A DNA stretch of 36,272 bases, taken from assembly GCA_019637555.1 (NCBI GenBank), contig JAHBVK010000059.1, forward strand, positions 1 to 36,272, written 5' to 3'. The notes beneath the pieces were generated by a model. That model saw only the letters and a list, made by a program, of their open reading frames with translations. It was not told where the DNA came from and searched no databases. Each line of letters starts with the position of its first letter. Position 1 is the first letter of the stretch. This DNA comes from Anaerolineae bacterium (GTDB lineage Bacteria > Chloroflexota > Anaerolineae > Aggregatilineales > UBA2796). A program made the position numbers and the translations under genes. This document shows, piece after piece, positions 24,228 through 33,249 of this stretch.

Positions 24228-24962
24228 TCACTGTGCCGGCGTGGCTGTCGCTGTCTGTGATAGCGCCTGCTGTATCAACGTTCTGATTCCAACATCATTC
24301 GCGCCGTAGACGTAAGTGCCATTAACCGCGAAAACAGGCGTCTCGAAGATGCCCAAATCAACAGCATCCTGCCGATCCCGATCTATCTTTTGCTTATACG
24401 CCGGATTTTGCAGCGCCGCCGAGAATTTATCGGTATCTAGTCCGAGCTGCGTCGCATAGCCGATCATGGCATCGGTTTGCGGTGTGGTACGTTCGCCCCA
24501 CTCCTGCAACTTATCGAACAGCAGCGCCAGCATCTCCCAATACTTACCTTGCTCACCAGCCGCTTCCAGCGCCGCGATTGCCAACCGCGAATTGGTGTGG
24601 TTGGGGATGTAGCGCACCACATAGTGAACGCGTCCTTCGTAATCCTTAAGGATTTTCTCAACGATGGGATAGGCGTCGCGGCAGGTATCACATTCAGGAT
24701 CGAGGAACTCGACCAGCGTGACGGGTGCATCGGCTGATCCGCGCGTCGGGCTATCGGCACGAACTAGCAATTCCTGCTTATTGATCGGCGCTTTGGTTGG
24801 CGGCGGTTGGGACTGCCGATACCAGATGGTGCCGATCACCAGTGCGATCAAGGCAATCGCGCCGAGCAAAGCAAGTAGCTGGATTTCGCGGTTGCGCCGT
24901 TCCCGCGCTGCCCGCTGCCTAACGGTCTGCTTGGTTTTCGGCTGATTCGTCGTCTGCGTCAT
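24228..24962 (-). CDS. Membrane-anchored DsbA-like thiol-disulfide oxidoreductase
   Basis: The 244-aa protein has a basic N-terminus, one membrane helix (about 28-47) and a thioredoxin-like domain with Cys91-Asp-Thr-Cys94 in VEFLDPECDTCRDAYP. VHYVVRYIPNHTNS and the cis-Pro loop FETPVFAVNGTYVYG follow, as in the BdbD/DSBA_2 group. It oxidises cysteines in exported proteins. Its start lies 44 bases inside the dsbB-like gene, so they form a two-gene operon, the classic BdbC/BdbD pairing. It ends in a short Thr/Ala tail. Confidence 0.92.
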   Translation of the reverse strand: MTQTTNQPKTKQTVRQRAARERRNREIQLLALLGAIALIALVIGTIWYRQSQPPPTKAPINKQELLVRADSPTRGSADAPVTLVEFLDPECDTCRDAYPIVEKILKDYEGRVHYVVRYIPNHTNSRLAIAALEAAGEQGKYWEMLALLFDKLQEWGERTTPQTDAMIGYATQLGLDTDKFSAALQNPAYKQKIDRDRQDAVDLGIFETPVFAVNGTYVYGANDVGIRTLIQQALSQTATATPAQ

Positions 24963-25413
24963 CTTCTGGCGTCTCTCTTTTGAAAAAGATCAGGCTTAGT
25001 GTGATCACGGTAAAGGCAGCTAACGATAGCAGCGGGATGGTAATAACGCCGAACCACTCGATCTGGCGAGTCGTGCAGGAAACGCCCGCGCTGCATGTAC
25101 TGATCACTTCAGGGATCACGCCGTAGTACAGGAGCGTGTGATACAGCGCGATCAGCCAGCCGATGATGCTCAGGGGCAGCGCGTAGTAGCGCACGTTGCG
25201 ATCCGCCAGTAAGATGCCAGCGGTCAGGATCGGCAGCAGCGGATACAGCGCGATCCGCTGATACCAGCACAGCGTACAGGCAGCCAACCCCATCACCTCA
25301 CTAAAGAACAAGCTGCCCAGCACCCCGATCAACGCCTGAAACCACGCCACATAGATCAGAGTGGCGCGGAGTCGGCTGATCAGAGGATTGGCGGGACTAT
25401 CTGCAATGGACAT
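24919..25413 (-). CDS. dsbB: DsbB/BdbC-like disulfide bond formation membrane protein
   Basis: The 164-aa protein has four membrane helices, the quinone-linked Cys46-Thr-Leu-Cys49 with WYQRIALYPLL after it, and a second Cys pair at 107 and 113 in an outer loop (CSAGVSC). This is the DsbB arrangement: it re-oxidises the DsbA-like partner and passes electrons to quinone. The 20-residue acidic C-terminus overlaps the start of the partner gene by 44 bases, longer than usual and worth checking as a start-site issue. Confidence 0.92.
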   Translation of the reverse strand: MSIADSPANPLISRLRATLIYVAWFQALIGVLGSLFFSEVMGLAACTLCWYQRIALYPLLPILTAGILLADRNVRYYALPLSIIGWLIALYHTLLYYGVIPEVISTCSAGVSCTTRQIEWFGVITIPLLSLAAFTVITLSLIFFKRETPEDDADDESAENQADR

Positions 25414-25455
25414 CGCTTTTATTGACCTACGTAAGCATTTCTACACTTAGCACGT

Positions 25456-26004
25456 CTAAATCATTGATCGTAGTTCGAGGTCGGCAGTCAATACGCCGAA
25501 AGGCTCTTGGCGGCGGCGGGCAAGATCGAGGATTTCTTGCACGGCGCTCTGTGCCTTTTCCTGCACGTCCTTGGGATAACCATATTTCAGGCGATGTTCT
25601 TCAAATTCGTCCTCGTCAAGGATTTCGTAGCGTCCATCTGCGAAGATGCGTACATCCAAGTCGAGGTCGATCCAGCGTAGTTCTGAGTCATGGAGTTCCG
25701 CTGGCATGGCGATATTGCAGTAGAACCCGTAAAGCGATCCATCGGCATAGGTATTGACGAAGACGTTGTACCAGCGATCCGTCCATGCCCACAGGTCTGT
25801 ATTGTAGTTTTCAATGAATTCCAGACCGCGTGTATGGTGCTGGATCACCGTGCCGATAGGATAGTTTGCGCGGATAACAGTATCGTTACGGGAGGTCAAA
25901 GTAGCAGGGAATGTATAGTGTACCCGTCGATCAAATTTGAAGGTTACGACTTGGCATGACCCGATCATATCTGGTAAAATCCTCATTAATGAAAGGCGAT
26001 TCAT
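25456..26004 (-). CDS. DUF402 family protein
   Basis: The 182-aa protein shows the DUF402 pattern: WYNVFVNTYADGSLYGFYCNI-like strand pairs in the middle, then a signature with RWIDLDLDVRIFADGRYEIL and DEDEFEEH. The conserved acidic residues of the family (metal binding in the Ntdp/FomD nucleotide phosphohydrolase group) are present. A phosphatase role on nucleotides or related diphosphates is plausible, not proven. Three in-frame ATGs (residues 1, 7, 13) compete; GAGGA precedes the third by 11 bases. A small hairpin overlaps the first. It is monocistronic. Confidence 0.82.
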   Translation of the reverse strand: MNRLSLMRILPDMIGSCQVVTFKFDRRVHYTFPATLTSRNDTVIRANYPIGTVIQHHTRGLEFIENYNTDLWAWTDRWYNVFVNTYADGSLYGFYCNIAMPAELHDSELRWIDLDLDVRIFADGRYEILDEDEFEEHRLKYGYPKDVQEKAQSAVQEILDLARRRQEPFGVLTADLELRSMI

Positions 26005-26012
26005 TTATCGCC
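25995..26012. promoter_or_regulatory. Hairpin over the DUF402 start codon
   Basis: GGCGAT and ATCGCC form a 6-bp perfect stem around TCATTT. The ATG at 26002-26004 (minus strand) lies in the loop. If the first ATG is used, the stem could limit initiation. If a later ATG is used, it is 5'-leader structure. Chance is possible. Confidence 0.35.
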
Positions 26013-26362
26013 TAATCGTTCATCTTGTGCAGTCAGTTGACCCAACGTTTGGCAGTGGCAGTTAGCGGACGACAGAGTAGTGTTAGTGGAGTGGTACAGG
26101 TGTGGAGCGCGTTATCGTAGCAGACTCCTAAGCAACTAGAGCCATCGCAGTCCACCGTAACATCCCATCGCTATCTCTTTCAGTGGCTCCCGACTAGCTT
26201 CAACTTAAACGTTCAATCAACTGATAGCACCCACATTGGCACGGAAGAAGCAGAACTAGTGCGAAATCCGTTTATTGCCATTTGCGGTAGTTGTCTCAGG
26301 ACGCTTGGCGTCCACCAAATCAGCCCCACGAGGGCTAACAAATCAAAGGCGGTTCAAGTAGT
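26013..26362. other. Intergenic region upstream of the S1-domain gene
   Basis: These 350 bases lie between divergent genes. No gene, clear promoter or strong hairpin was recognised. A leader for the S1 gene, often autoregulated in other bacteria, would be here. Confidence 0.4.
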
Positions 26363-27718
26363 ATGAGTGTTGAGAAGAGGGCGCGTGATTCACAGCGCGA
26401 TGAGAAGCTAGACGCGGAATTCCTGCAATTGCTGGAAGCGTCGATGAATGTAGCGCTGCCGGAGCGAGGTGAAATTCGTAACGCCACCATCTTGCAAGTT
26501 GATCCCAAGTCCGGCGATATTATCGTCGATCTTGGCTCTAAGCAAGATGGCATTGTGCCTGCTCAGGATTTAGATCGGCTCGATCCCGAGTATAAGGCTA
26601 AGTTGAAAGTTGGACAGGAAGTGCCTGTCTATGTCATGAATCCTCGTGACAGCGACGGCAACCTGATCGTTTCGATCAATCAGGGCTTGCAGCAGTACGA
26701 CTGGGATGCAGCCCGCGCACTACTGGGTACGGATGAAGTAGTGGAAGTCACCGTCACGGGTCACAATCGCGGCGGTGTGTTGGTGCGTTGGAATCGCTTG
26801 GAAGGATTCATCCCCAGTTCACACTTGATCACCATCGGCACTGGCGGCAGTGATCGCCGTGACTCGATGACCTCGCTGAACAACGTCATGCTAGGCGTCA
26901 AAGTGATCGAGGTCGATCAGTCGCGTCGTCGTCTGATCTTCAGCGAGCGTGAGGCGCAGAAGGAATGGCGTCAGCAGCAGAAGGCGAAGCTGCTTGCCGA
27001 ACTGATGGAAGGCGAAGTGGTCACCGGTAAGGTCACTGGCTTGCGCGACTTCGGTGCCTTCATCAACCTCGGTGGCGCGGACGGCTTGATCCACGTCAGC
27101 GAATTGGCGTGGCATCGTGTCGATCATCCGCGTGATGTGCTGCACATCGGTGATGAGATCGAGGTTTACGTCCTCAGCCTAGATCGCGGTACCAACCGCA
27201 TCGCCCTGAGCCGTAAGCGTCTGCTGCCCGATCCGTGGTCTGATGCGATGAATCGCTATCACGAGGGTCAGCAGGTCGAAGGTATCGTCACCAACGTGGT
27301 TGACTTCGGTGCGTTCATCGCGCTGGATGATGGCTTGGAAGGCTTGCTGCACCTGAGCGAAATGGGTGACGGTGCGCTCAAAGAGCCATATAGCTACGTC
27401 AAGAAGGGTGATCGCCTGCCGCTGCGGATCAGCCGCTTGGAGCCGGATAAGCGCCGCGTTGGGTTTACTCAGCGCTGGGGTATGCCGCCCGTGAATGCGG
27501 ATGGCGAACCGATTGAAGGCGCTGAAAACGTCGAAGGCATGGAAGACGTGGAAGGTCAAGCGCCAGTGGATGTTGACGCATCCGCCGACAGCGCCGTTGA
27601 TGCGCCAGTCGCCGACGTGGCAGATGTAGCAGAGGTCAGCGCTGTTAACGATGTCAACGATGTCGCCAGCACCGATGTAGATACACCTGCGGACGAGTCC
27701 AGCGAAGCGGCGGAGTAA
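26363..27718 (+). CDS. rpsA: S1 RNA-binding domain protein, ribosomal protein S1-like
   Basis: The 451-aa protein has four S1 (OB-fold) domains at about 35-106, 123-196, 216-286 and 302-371. The third and fourth have the best motifs (TGLRDFGAFINLGGADGLIHVS and NVVDFGAFIALDDGLEGLLHLS, each split by short variations). The tail (380-451) is low complexity, rich in Asp, Val and Ala. Four-domain S1 proteins are usual outside Proteobacteria and assist mRNA binding on the 30S subunit. The start ATG follows AGGCGG ten bases upstream. It is followed by a strong terminator. Confidence 0.9.
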   Translation: MSVEKRARDSQRDEKLDAEFLQLLEASMNVALPERGEIRNATILQVDPKSGDIIVDLGSKQDGIVPAQDLDRLDPEYKAKLKVGQEVPVYVMNPRDSDGNLIVSINQGLQQYDWDAARALLGTDEVVEVTVTGHNRGGVLVRWNRLEGFIPSSHLITIGTGGSDRRDSMTSLNNVMLGVKVIEVDQSRRRLIFSEREAQKEWRQQQKAKLLAELMEGEVVTGKVTGLRDFGAFINLGGADGLIHVSELAWHRVDHPRDVLHIGDEIEVYVLSLDRGTNRIALSRKRLLPDPWSDAMNRYHEGQQVEGIVTNVVDFGAFIALDDGLEGLLHLSEMGDGALKEPYSYVKKGDRLPLRISRLEPDKRRVGFTQRWGMPPVNADGEPIEGAENVEGMEDVEGQAPVDVDASADSAVDAPVADVADVAEVSAVNDVNDVASTDVDTPADESSEAAE

Positions 27719-27772
27719 CCTCGCTTTGTAGGGGCGGGGCGTGCCGCGCCCAAGCTCAAGATTTAGAATCAC

Positions 27773-27803
27773 AAACCCGAAGTTTAATCACTTCGGGTTT
27801 TTT
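27773..27803 (+). terminator. Intrinsic terminator after the S1 gene
   Basis: AAACCCGAAGT and ACTTCGGGTTT form an 11-bp perfect stem around a 6-base loop, ending in a run of six T. It lies 55 bases after the S1 stop codon. This is the clearest terminator in the window. Confidence 0.95.
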
Positions 27804-28114
27804 GTTGCCAATCAACAGGGTTTACAGAATCAAGAGGGTAGGTTTGGAAACCTACCCCTACAGCGGCGATCATGCCTCTACACAATGACATCGTAGGGGT
27901 TGGTTAACCCACTCTTGAGGCGAAAGTAAGCAACCGCTGGAGGTTTCACAGTTTGGTCGGAGTTTAGGTCCTGCTTGCCGCCTACGTGTGGAGTTCAAAA
28001 CCCCATGCTACCAAGTTTTGTAGCCTTTAGCTGGAGGGGAACCTCCGATCTACGTTCGCCACCACTTGTAAAACGCCAGAAAGCACTTATCTTCCGGCGT
28101 CCGATCAGCGCTAC
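27804..28114. repeat. Degraded hairpin-repeat region
   Basis: No gene was found. A perfect hairpin, GGGTAGGTTT/AAACCTACCC around GG, lies at 27836-27857, preceded by AGGGTTTACAGAAT as in the mreC-mreB copy. Fragments with GGAGGTTTCA and GGGGAACCTCC occur further on (27940-28045). They look like eroded or variant members of the same repeat family. A separate GGGGCGGGGCGTGCC-like repeat fragment lies just before the terminator (27730-27751). Confidence 0.6.
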
Positions 28115-28939
28115 CTACACCGTCACCTGCAAGGGCTTCGTCTCACCGTCGGCGTAATTCGTCCACTTACGATCCTGCGTCAGCAGCACATCGAGGAACT
28201 TGTTCCAGCGATCCACCAGCGCCTGATTGGGCTGCTTCTGCGTCGGGTTGAACGCCCAGTAGTGATTGCACAGGATCAGGTTTTCCTCATCCAACCGATT
28301 CATCGCCAGTTGGTAGCACGTCTCGGCGTCGATCTCCCAGTGCCACAAATACTCATCGACGGTGAAGAGCTTGCGTCCGCTGGGTAACTGCCAACCTTCG
28401 TATCCGCGAATCTGCTCCATGCCGGGGATGGCGTGCAGTTCGTGGGAGCTGCCGCACCAATCGTAGCCCATGTCCAGCACCATCTGGATCGCCTTAGGTG
28501 TGATGCGATCATAGGGCGCGACGAAGGACCGGATCGGGATGTCGGGGAAGGCTTCTTTCAGGATCGCCGCGCCGTCGTCCAATTTCTGGCGCAGCACCGA
28601 CTCATCATCTGTGCCGAATTCGTACCAGTCGTGGTTGTAGCCGTGATGCACAATCTCGATGTGTCCGCGCTTCGCTTTTTCGCGCAGGTAGATGACCAGC
28701 TCTTTGTTCTCGGTGATCGGGAAATCTCTATCCTGCCCGCGATAGTGCGGCGGCACATTCGGATCGTAAGGATCGGGGTCGCCAACGCGGCGCGGGATCA
28801 GGATGTTCGCCTTATGCGCCGGGATCACCGAGAAGCAGACCGGAATATTGCGTTCCCACACGCGCGCATAGATCGCTTCCAAGAGTTCCGGTGTGGTGAA
28901 AAAACTAACGTCATCGTCGCGGATGATGCCTCGTAACAC
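28115..28939 (-). CDS. Polysaccharide deacetylase-like protein (NodB-type fold)
   Basis: The 274-aa protein starts with IIRDDDVSFFT (Asp8-Asp10), has HIEIVHHGYNHDW with His99-xxx-His103, and SFVAPYDRITP near 138-148. These match the Asp, HxxxH and R/APY motifs of metal-dependent carbohydrate esterase 4/DUF2334-like deacetylases. There is no signal peptide, so it may act on a cytoplasmic sugar or lipid-linked glycan. The GTG start is eight bases after GAGGA. The gene begins five bases after the DMT transporter stop, so they form an operon. The substrate is unknown. Confidence 0.85.
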   Translation of the reverse strand: MLRGIIRDDDVSFFTTPELLEAIYARVWERNIPVCFSVIPAHKANILIPRRVGDPDPYDPNVPPHYRGQDRDFPITENKELVIYLREKAKRGHIEIVHHGYNHDWYEFGTDDESVLRQKLDDGAAILKEAFPDIPIRSFVAPYDRITPKAIQMVLDMGYDWCGSSHELHAIPGMEQIRGYEGWQLPSGRKLFTVDEYLWHWEIDAETCYQLAMNRLDEENLILCNHYWAFNPTQKQPNQALVDRWNKFLDVLLTQDRKWTNYADGETKPLQVTV

Positions 28940-28944
28940 TGTGA

Positions 28945-29967
28945 TTATCCTCTTTTCACTAAAATAACGCCGATTAACACCAGCACCGTGCCCACGATCA
29001 GCATTGGCGTGAACGGCTCACTCAAAATGATCATACCCGCAATCGCGGCGACAATCGGCTGCAAATTATTGTAAATCGCGGTGCGCGTGGTGCCGATCTT
29101 CTGGATGCTGTTATTCCAGATCAAGCCAGCGATGCAGAACGCCGCTAGACCAGCATACAGGATCGTCGGTATCAAGCCACCCCAGTTGACCGTTGACCAC
29201 TGCACCTGCGGCAAATCGGGCAGCGCCACGAACACCTGCAAAATGGTGATCCAGCAGCCGTGCCAGAAGCTGAAGGTCAGCGGATCGTTGCGCTGGATCA
29301 CTTCTCTGGACGCCAGCACCGACCAGACCCACGCGAACGCCGCGCCCACGATCAACAGATCGCCACGCAGCGAGTCGCCACCGAGTGACACGCCACCGAC
29401 ATGACTTGCCAGCACCACCGAGATCACGCCGACGAACGCCAGCAGCGATCCGAGCACCCCGTTGCGCCCGATGCGATCCTTGCCGCGCAGTACGTTGATC
29501 ATGACCAGTAGTACTGGCGCGGCATTGAGGATCAGACTGCTATTCGCGGCAGTGGTCAGTTGCAAGCCGTTGATGAACATGATCTGATAGACGACGGTGG
29601 AGATGAACGCCAGATAGATCACGTTCAGCCAATCGCGGCGCGGGATCGTCAGTGGATGCTTGGAGAAGACTAAGATCGCGCCGAGCGCCGCCACGCCGAG
29701 CGAAAACCGCATCAGATTGAAGACCGAACTGTGGATCAGCGCGGTTCCGGTCTTCATCGCCACGAAGTTGCCGCCCCAGACCGCCGCCATCAGGAACAGC
29801 AGAACGTCGTAAATGCCAAAGGGCATCCGGTAGCGCCGACTGGCTTTCGTTTCGATGGGTGTTACCGCAGACGCGCTGGTCGCAGCAGTGGCAGGGGTCG
29901 CCGTATTCTGTGCGCCCGCCACCGTTGTTGAGATAGGTTTAGCGATGGTGTTGGCTTGGGCTGTCAA
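28945..29967 (-). CDS. EamA/DMT family transporter
   Basis: The 340-aa protein has ten membrane helices in two EamA repeats: first AAVWGGNFVAMKTG with VVYQIMFINGLQLTTAANSSLI, second AAFAWVWSVLASREVI with LIWNNSIQKIGTTRTAIYNN and ILSEPF. DMT proteins export amino acids or metabolites or carry nucleotide sugars. The start is placed at a TTG, giving a Thr/Ala-rich 45-residue N-terminal extension. The ATG of MPFGIYDVLL is an alternative without a good ribosome site. It is co-transcribed with the deacetylase-like gene. Confidence 0.88.
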   Translation of the reverse strand: MTAQANTIAKPISTTVAGAQNTATPATAATSASAVTPIETKASRRYRMPFGIYDVLLFLMAAVWGGNFVAMKTGTALIHSSVFNLMRFSLGVAALGAILVFSKHPLTIPRRDWLNVIYLAFISTVVYQIMFINGLQLTTAANSSLILNAAPVLLVMINVLRGKDRIGRNGVLGSLLAFVGVISVVLASHVGGVSLGGDSLRGDLLIVGAAFAWVWSVLASREVIQRNDPLTFSFWHGCWITILQVFVALPDLPQVQWSTVNWGGLIPTILYAGLAAFCIAGLIWNNSIQKIGTTRTAIYNNLQPIVAAIAGMIILSEPFTPMLIVGTVLVLIGVILVKRG

Positions 29968-30077
29968 TGTTGCTACTCGTAGAGTCAGAATAGGCTTGAT
30001 TATCCAATAAAAAGGGGGACTGACAACTCTCGATAGCGGATAAAACTCGTGGCACGTCGAACTACGATCTAGAAAAT

Positions 30078-30106
30078 TTGTTCTAATTCGGAAATCGGGC
30101 TATGAT
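30078..30106 (+). promoter_or_regulatory. Candidate promoter of the VOC gene
   Basis: TTGTTC (30078-30083), a 17-base spacer and TATGAT (30101-30106) give a fair sigma-70 match. The start codon follows 32 bases later with GAGGTG at five-base spacing. Confidence 0.55.
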
Positions 30107-30138
30107 CAGTCTGAATACCGATCAACTGAGGTGTAACG

Positions 30139-30525
30139 ATGTCCAGCAAAGCCGTGTACCGCGCGATTTATCCCATCGGTGACAGCGATCCGCGCCAGAT
30201 GCCCGTCGCCAATTTGGAGCAGGCGATCAAGTATTACGAGGGTTTGGGCTTCCAGACCAAAACACGCAGCAGCGATCCGTATCCGAGCGCGGTGATCGCC
30301 CGCGATGAGGTGGAGATCGGCTTGGCGGTCAACGGTGGCGATCCGCAGCAGGCGAGTTGCTACATCGCGGTGGATAACGTGGAATTGGCGCGGCAGGAAT
30401 TGCTGGATCAGCAGCGCGATGTCAGTGATCTGCGCTTGGATCGGATGGGCGACAGTACGTTTCGCGTCTTTTTCCTGCGCGACGACGAGGGATTGTGCTT
30501 CTGTTTGGGTACGAAGGTGTCGTAA
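30139..30525 (+). CDS. VOC (glyoxalase/bleomycin resistance fold) protein
   Basis: The 128-aa protein has the VOC repeat pattern: MPVANLEQAIKYYEGLGFQ at 21-39 and a C-terminal FFLRDDEGLCFCLG. The usual metal-binding His at the start of the first strand is absent (Q20-M21), so a ligand-binding or non-enzymatic role is possible. A promoter and a good ribosome site precede it. Its 3' part (residues 62-128) is repeated at 33250-33454. The gene is on the plus strand, convergent with the propeller gene. Confidence 0.85.
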   Translation: MSSKAVYRAIYPIGDSDPRQMPVANLEQAIKYYEGLGFQTKTRSSDPYPSAVIARDEVEIGLAVNGGDPQQASCYIAVDNVELARQELLDQQRDVSDLRLDRMGDSTFRVFFLRDDEGLCFCLGTKVS

Positions 30526-30624
30526 CAGCTTGATGGTTCACGTCGATCACGTCAAGCTACCCCATAGTTAGCTTTATCATTAGTACCATCAACATCGCTG
30601 ACACGATCTAAACAGGTGCAGAAT

Positions 30625-32031
30625 TTATTGCACGCGCACCCAGCCGACAGGTCCAGCTTGTTGTATCCGATCAGGATCGCTAGGAGCAGGAATCACATAT
30701 TCGGTAACAGCGCCAGTTGTTGCATTCATGAAGCCCAAGCTAGCGGCTACGCCTCCTGAGCAGTTATAACTGAATGCGCCAAGTTCTTCCTGAAGTGTGA
30801 ACGCCAGTATAGTCCCATCAGGTGACCATTTCAAACGACAGGCATTGATCTCAAGGCTGGAGTTTCTGCTCAATCCAGCTCCGCTGATGACGCCGATGTT
30901 CAGTCGAGGATTTGCCACAGATAGTGGTTTGTTGATGTCTAGCGGCGGGGCAGTCACTGAGCGATAGGCAAATTCGCCCGTCACAGGATTAACCGCGAGT
31001 TCCTCTATTGCTTCCGGTGCGACTTCGACACTCACTCTTTCAGGCAACTGCACAGAGATCGTTTGCGTATTCAGCTTGATCCCGTCATCCCAATACGCAC
31101 CAACGAGCAATGTGTCCGCCGCTATCCATGCCGTTTCATAGTATGCTGCCAGATATATCCGATCCGCAGGCTGAATGATCTCACCCGTGAAGTCGGTAAC
31201 TGGATAGTAGTCGCCTTGAACTGTATCCCACACATAGACTTCAATCGGCGGACTCATTGGCTCTAGCCGGCAAAATGGCACGAAACTGACGAAACGATTA
31301 TCGGGTGACCAATCCAACGCACAGAGCGCGTCTATATCAGCAGGACCAGAAGGGGGAAGGATGAGGGCTACCTCTGTCTGTTTCGTTCCAGATTTAGCAT
31401 CAAAAGTAGCGAGTCCGTAGGCGCAATGCGACGCATCAAAAAATCCGGGTTCGCATTTCAGCGTAGATAGCACCAAAGATTGTGAATCTTGCGACCACGC
31501 TATTCGCGTTAAATACGTCAAATTCTCAATTAGACCGATCACCGAGCGATCTTGCATATTGTACAAATACGCGCCAAGTTGGTTATCGTCTGTAGCCGTT
31601 GATGGTCGCATGGAAAATGCTAAAAATTGTCCATCAGGTGACCATACAATATGCTGATCGGATTGCCCATAAACGTCTCTAGGACCGAAACTCCCCTGAG
31701 CAATCTCCAATAGTTCCTTAGTTATTATGTTGTGTAATGTTAGTTTCACTCCTATTTGGTTATTTATAAATGGTAAAGCCAACCACTCACCTGAAGGATC
31801 AGGGAAAGCACCATGTAAACTGAAGCGCGCTTCTGTGAGCAGAGGTAACTCTATAAACTGGTTTTTGTCTAAGTCGGACGAATCCACTAATACAAGGACT
31901 GGGGGTTTATCCCCTCGTGTCTTGTACAGATAGCTATATAGAAATATTGCTTGAGCAAACGTTCCTTTTGTATCCAGTAAACATAAAGTCAGCAGGAGAA
32001 GTGTTATCACTAATCTAGACAATCTATTCAT
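30625..32031 (-). CDS. Exported beta-propeller protein (TolB/PD40-like), copy A
   Basis: The 468-aa protein has a signal peptide (hydrophobic 8-19, cleavage near GTFAQA) and at least four PD40/WD-like blades: IVWSPDGQFLAFS (128-140), IAWSQDSQSLVLS (177-189), LDWSPDNRFVSF (239-250) and LKWSPDGTILAFT towards the end. Cys residues recur beside blades and may form disulfides. An upstream in-frame extension exists, but the ATG chosen has TAGGAG at eight-base spacing and a signal peptide directly after it. It starts 20 bases after the M23-like gene, so the pair is an operon. It is paralogous to the gene at 33744-35120. The specific ligand is unknown. Confidence 0.85.
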   Translation of the reverse strand: MNRLSRLVITLLLLTLCLLDTKGTFAQAIFLYSYLYKTRGDKPPVLVLVDSSDLDKNQFIELPLLTEARFSLHGAFPDPSGEWLALPFINNQIGVKLTLHNIITKELLEIAQGSFGPRDVYGQSDQHIVWSPDGQFLAFSMRPSTATDDNQLGAYLYNMQDRSVIGLIENLTYLTRIAWSQDSQSLVLSTLKCEPGFFDASHCAYGLATFDAKSGTKQTEVALILPPSGPADIDALCALDWSPDNRFVSFVPFCRLEPMSPPIEVYVWDTVQGDYYPVTDFTGEIIQPADRIYLAAYYETAWIAADTLLVGAYWDDGIKLNTQTISVQLPERVSVEVAPEAIEELAVNPVTGEFAYRSVTAPPLDINKPLSVANPRLNIGVISGAGLSRNSSLEINACRLKWSPDGTILAFTLQEELGAFSYNCSGGVAASLGFMNATTGAVTEYVIPAPSDPDRIQQAGPVGWVRVQ

Positions 32032-32051
32032 TCTCAAATCTCCTACGGTTA

Positions 32052-33233
32052 CTAACAAGCGAATAGTGGCTGTCCAGGAGTTGGTGTTTGAAGCATCGGT
32101 GTTGATCCATTCGTAGATTTCCATCGATCAAAAAAGCAGTTAGGGCGAGCTAAGAATCCCCGAACATCATTGGGAAGTTCAGCGACTCGAACACTATCTG
32201 CGTCAGGTCCTGCCATAAAAAGATGAAAAGCTAGATGTGGCGGCGCATCGGTATCTAGATTCACAGGACCTTTGCAAGGATGAGAACCTGCATACTCAAC
32301 CCATTCATCATTTGTACATAGCCGTCCAATAAGTGTTCCTGCTTCAATTGAACGCCATGCCATAGTGGTATAAGCTGGAACAAGATGCGTAATAGATATT
32401 TGATACCTAACATCTTCATCCCATAAAGTTGATCTATCACATCCTTCTAGATATGGATCATTGGTGGGACTAAACTCGATGACAATGTTTAGTCCGGCTG
32501 TGTAAAAAATGCAACCCTTGACAGGACTGTAAATTGGAATACCACTCGGTATCTGTCCCAAATCAGGATCACATTCATCTAATCTATTTATATCTCTGGC
32601 ATCTGTACAGAGTTCTATATTTCTTGGTACTAAGTCGATTGTAGAATGCGATGAACTTGAGCCACACGGCAATACACTACCATCGTGCAGGAGGCAGCTT
32701 CCCATCACCGCAGGTGCGATCTTAGGCGCAGGTGTTGGTGTTCCTGTGCCTACATTGTTCAGTCCTCCGAAGATGGAATACATTGTCGGCATAACCGCCG
32801 TCGCAGGAGGGGCAGTAGGCATGGTCACTTCAGGTATTGGCACATTGCCGCTGCCAGAGGTGCAACTTCCCGATACATCTAGCACCGTACTGCCATCGGC
32901 GGGGTCAGTCAGGTTCAGATAGCCCTTCATCACCGCGCCAGCACTGGATTGCACTTCCACCTGAATCCACTGTACTGTCGGATGAATCCATGGGATCACG
33001 CCGATGGTGGCAATCTTGCGGATGTCAGCGACGACGTAGGGTAGTACAGGCGCGTTCGCACCCAAAGATTGCCACAACCATCCCGACGGAGCAATGGTGC
33101 CAACGCCGTAGCCATAAGGGGTTCCAGTGGGTGTGGGTAGGAGTTGATACAGCCAGTTTTCACCGCTAGGAGTTAATCCTCGATCATCAAGGTGCGGTTG
33201 AATACGGAAATAGGCAGTTTTCCCCGATCTCAC
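32052..33233 (-). CDS. M23/LytM-like cysteine-rich protein, copy A (5'-truncated)
   Basis: The 393-aa reading frame contains an SH3-like stretch (about 50-108), a Thr/Pro linker (131-175) and an M23/LytM-like domain (about 200-340): IPIYSPVKGCIFYTAG, ITHL at 281-284, GTLIG at 299-303 and HLAFHLF at 333-339. Canonical M23 uses H-x-x-x-D and H-x-H zinc ligands. Here these read Glu207...Asp211 and His333-Leu-Ala335, so it is probably inactive or changed. It has no signal peptide because the tandem-duplication junction at 33249/33250 cut the 5' end; the GTG start may be fortuitous. Family assignment is inference from fold motifs. Confidence 0.6.
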   Translation of the reverse strand: MRSGKTAYFRIQPHLDDRGLTPSGENWLYQLLPTPTGTPYGYGVGTIAPSGWLWQSLGANAPVLPYVVADIRKIATIGVIPWIHPTVQWIQVEVQSSAGAVMKGYLNLTDPADGSTVLDVSGSCTSGSGNVPIPEVTMPTAPPATAVMPTMYSIFGGLNNVGTGTPTPAPKIAPAVMGSCLLHDGSVLPCGSSSSHSTIDLVPRNIELCTDARDINRLDECDPDLGQIPSGIPIYSPVKGCIFYTAGLNIVIEFSPTNDPYLEGCDRSTLWDEDVRYQISITHLVPAYTTMAWRSIEAGTLIGRLCTNDEWVEYAGSHPCKGPVNLDTDAPPHLAFHLFMAGPDADSVRVAELPNDVRGFLARPNCFFDRWKSTNGSTPMLQTPTPGQPLFAC

Positions 33234-33249
33234 AGTTACACGGCAGTCG

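Larger units (their letters stand above)
30321..33249. repeat. Tandem duplication, first unit
   Basis: This unit runs from codon 62 of the VOC gene, through a propeller gene, to the truncated 5' end of the M23-like gene. The next copy begins at 33250. Sequence just left of 30321 is not shared with that just left of 33250, which marks the junction. Unit length is about 2.93 kb. Confidence 0.85.

Noticed and set aside
27179..27772. 197-aa minus-strand reading frame
   Set aside because: It is antisense to the well-supported S1 gene and has no domain.
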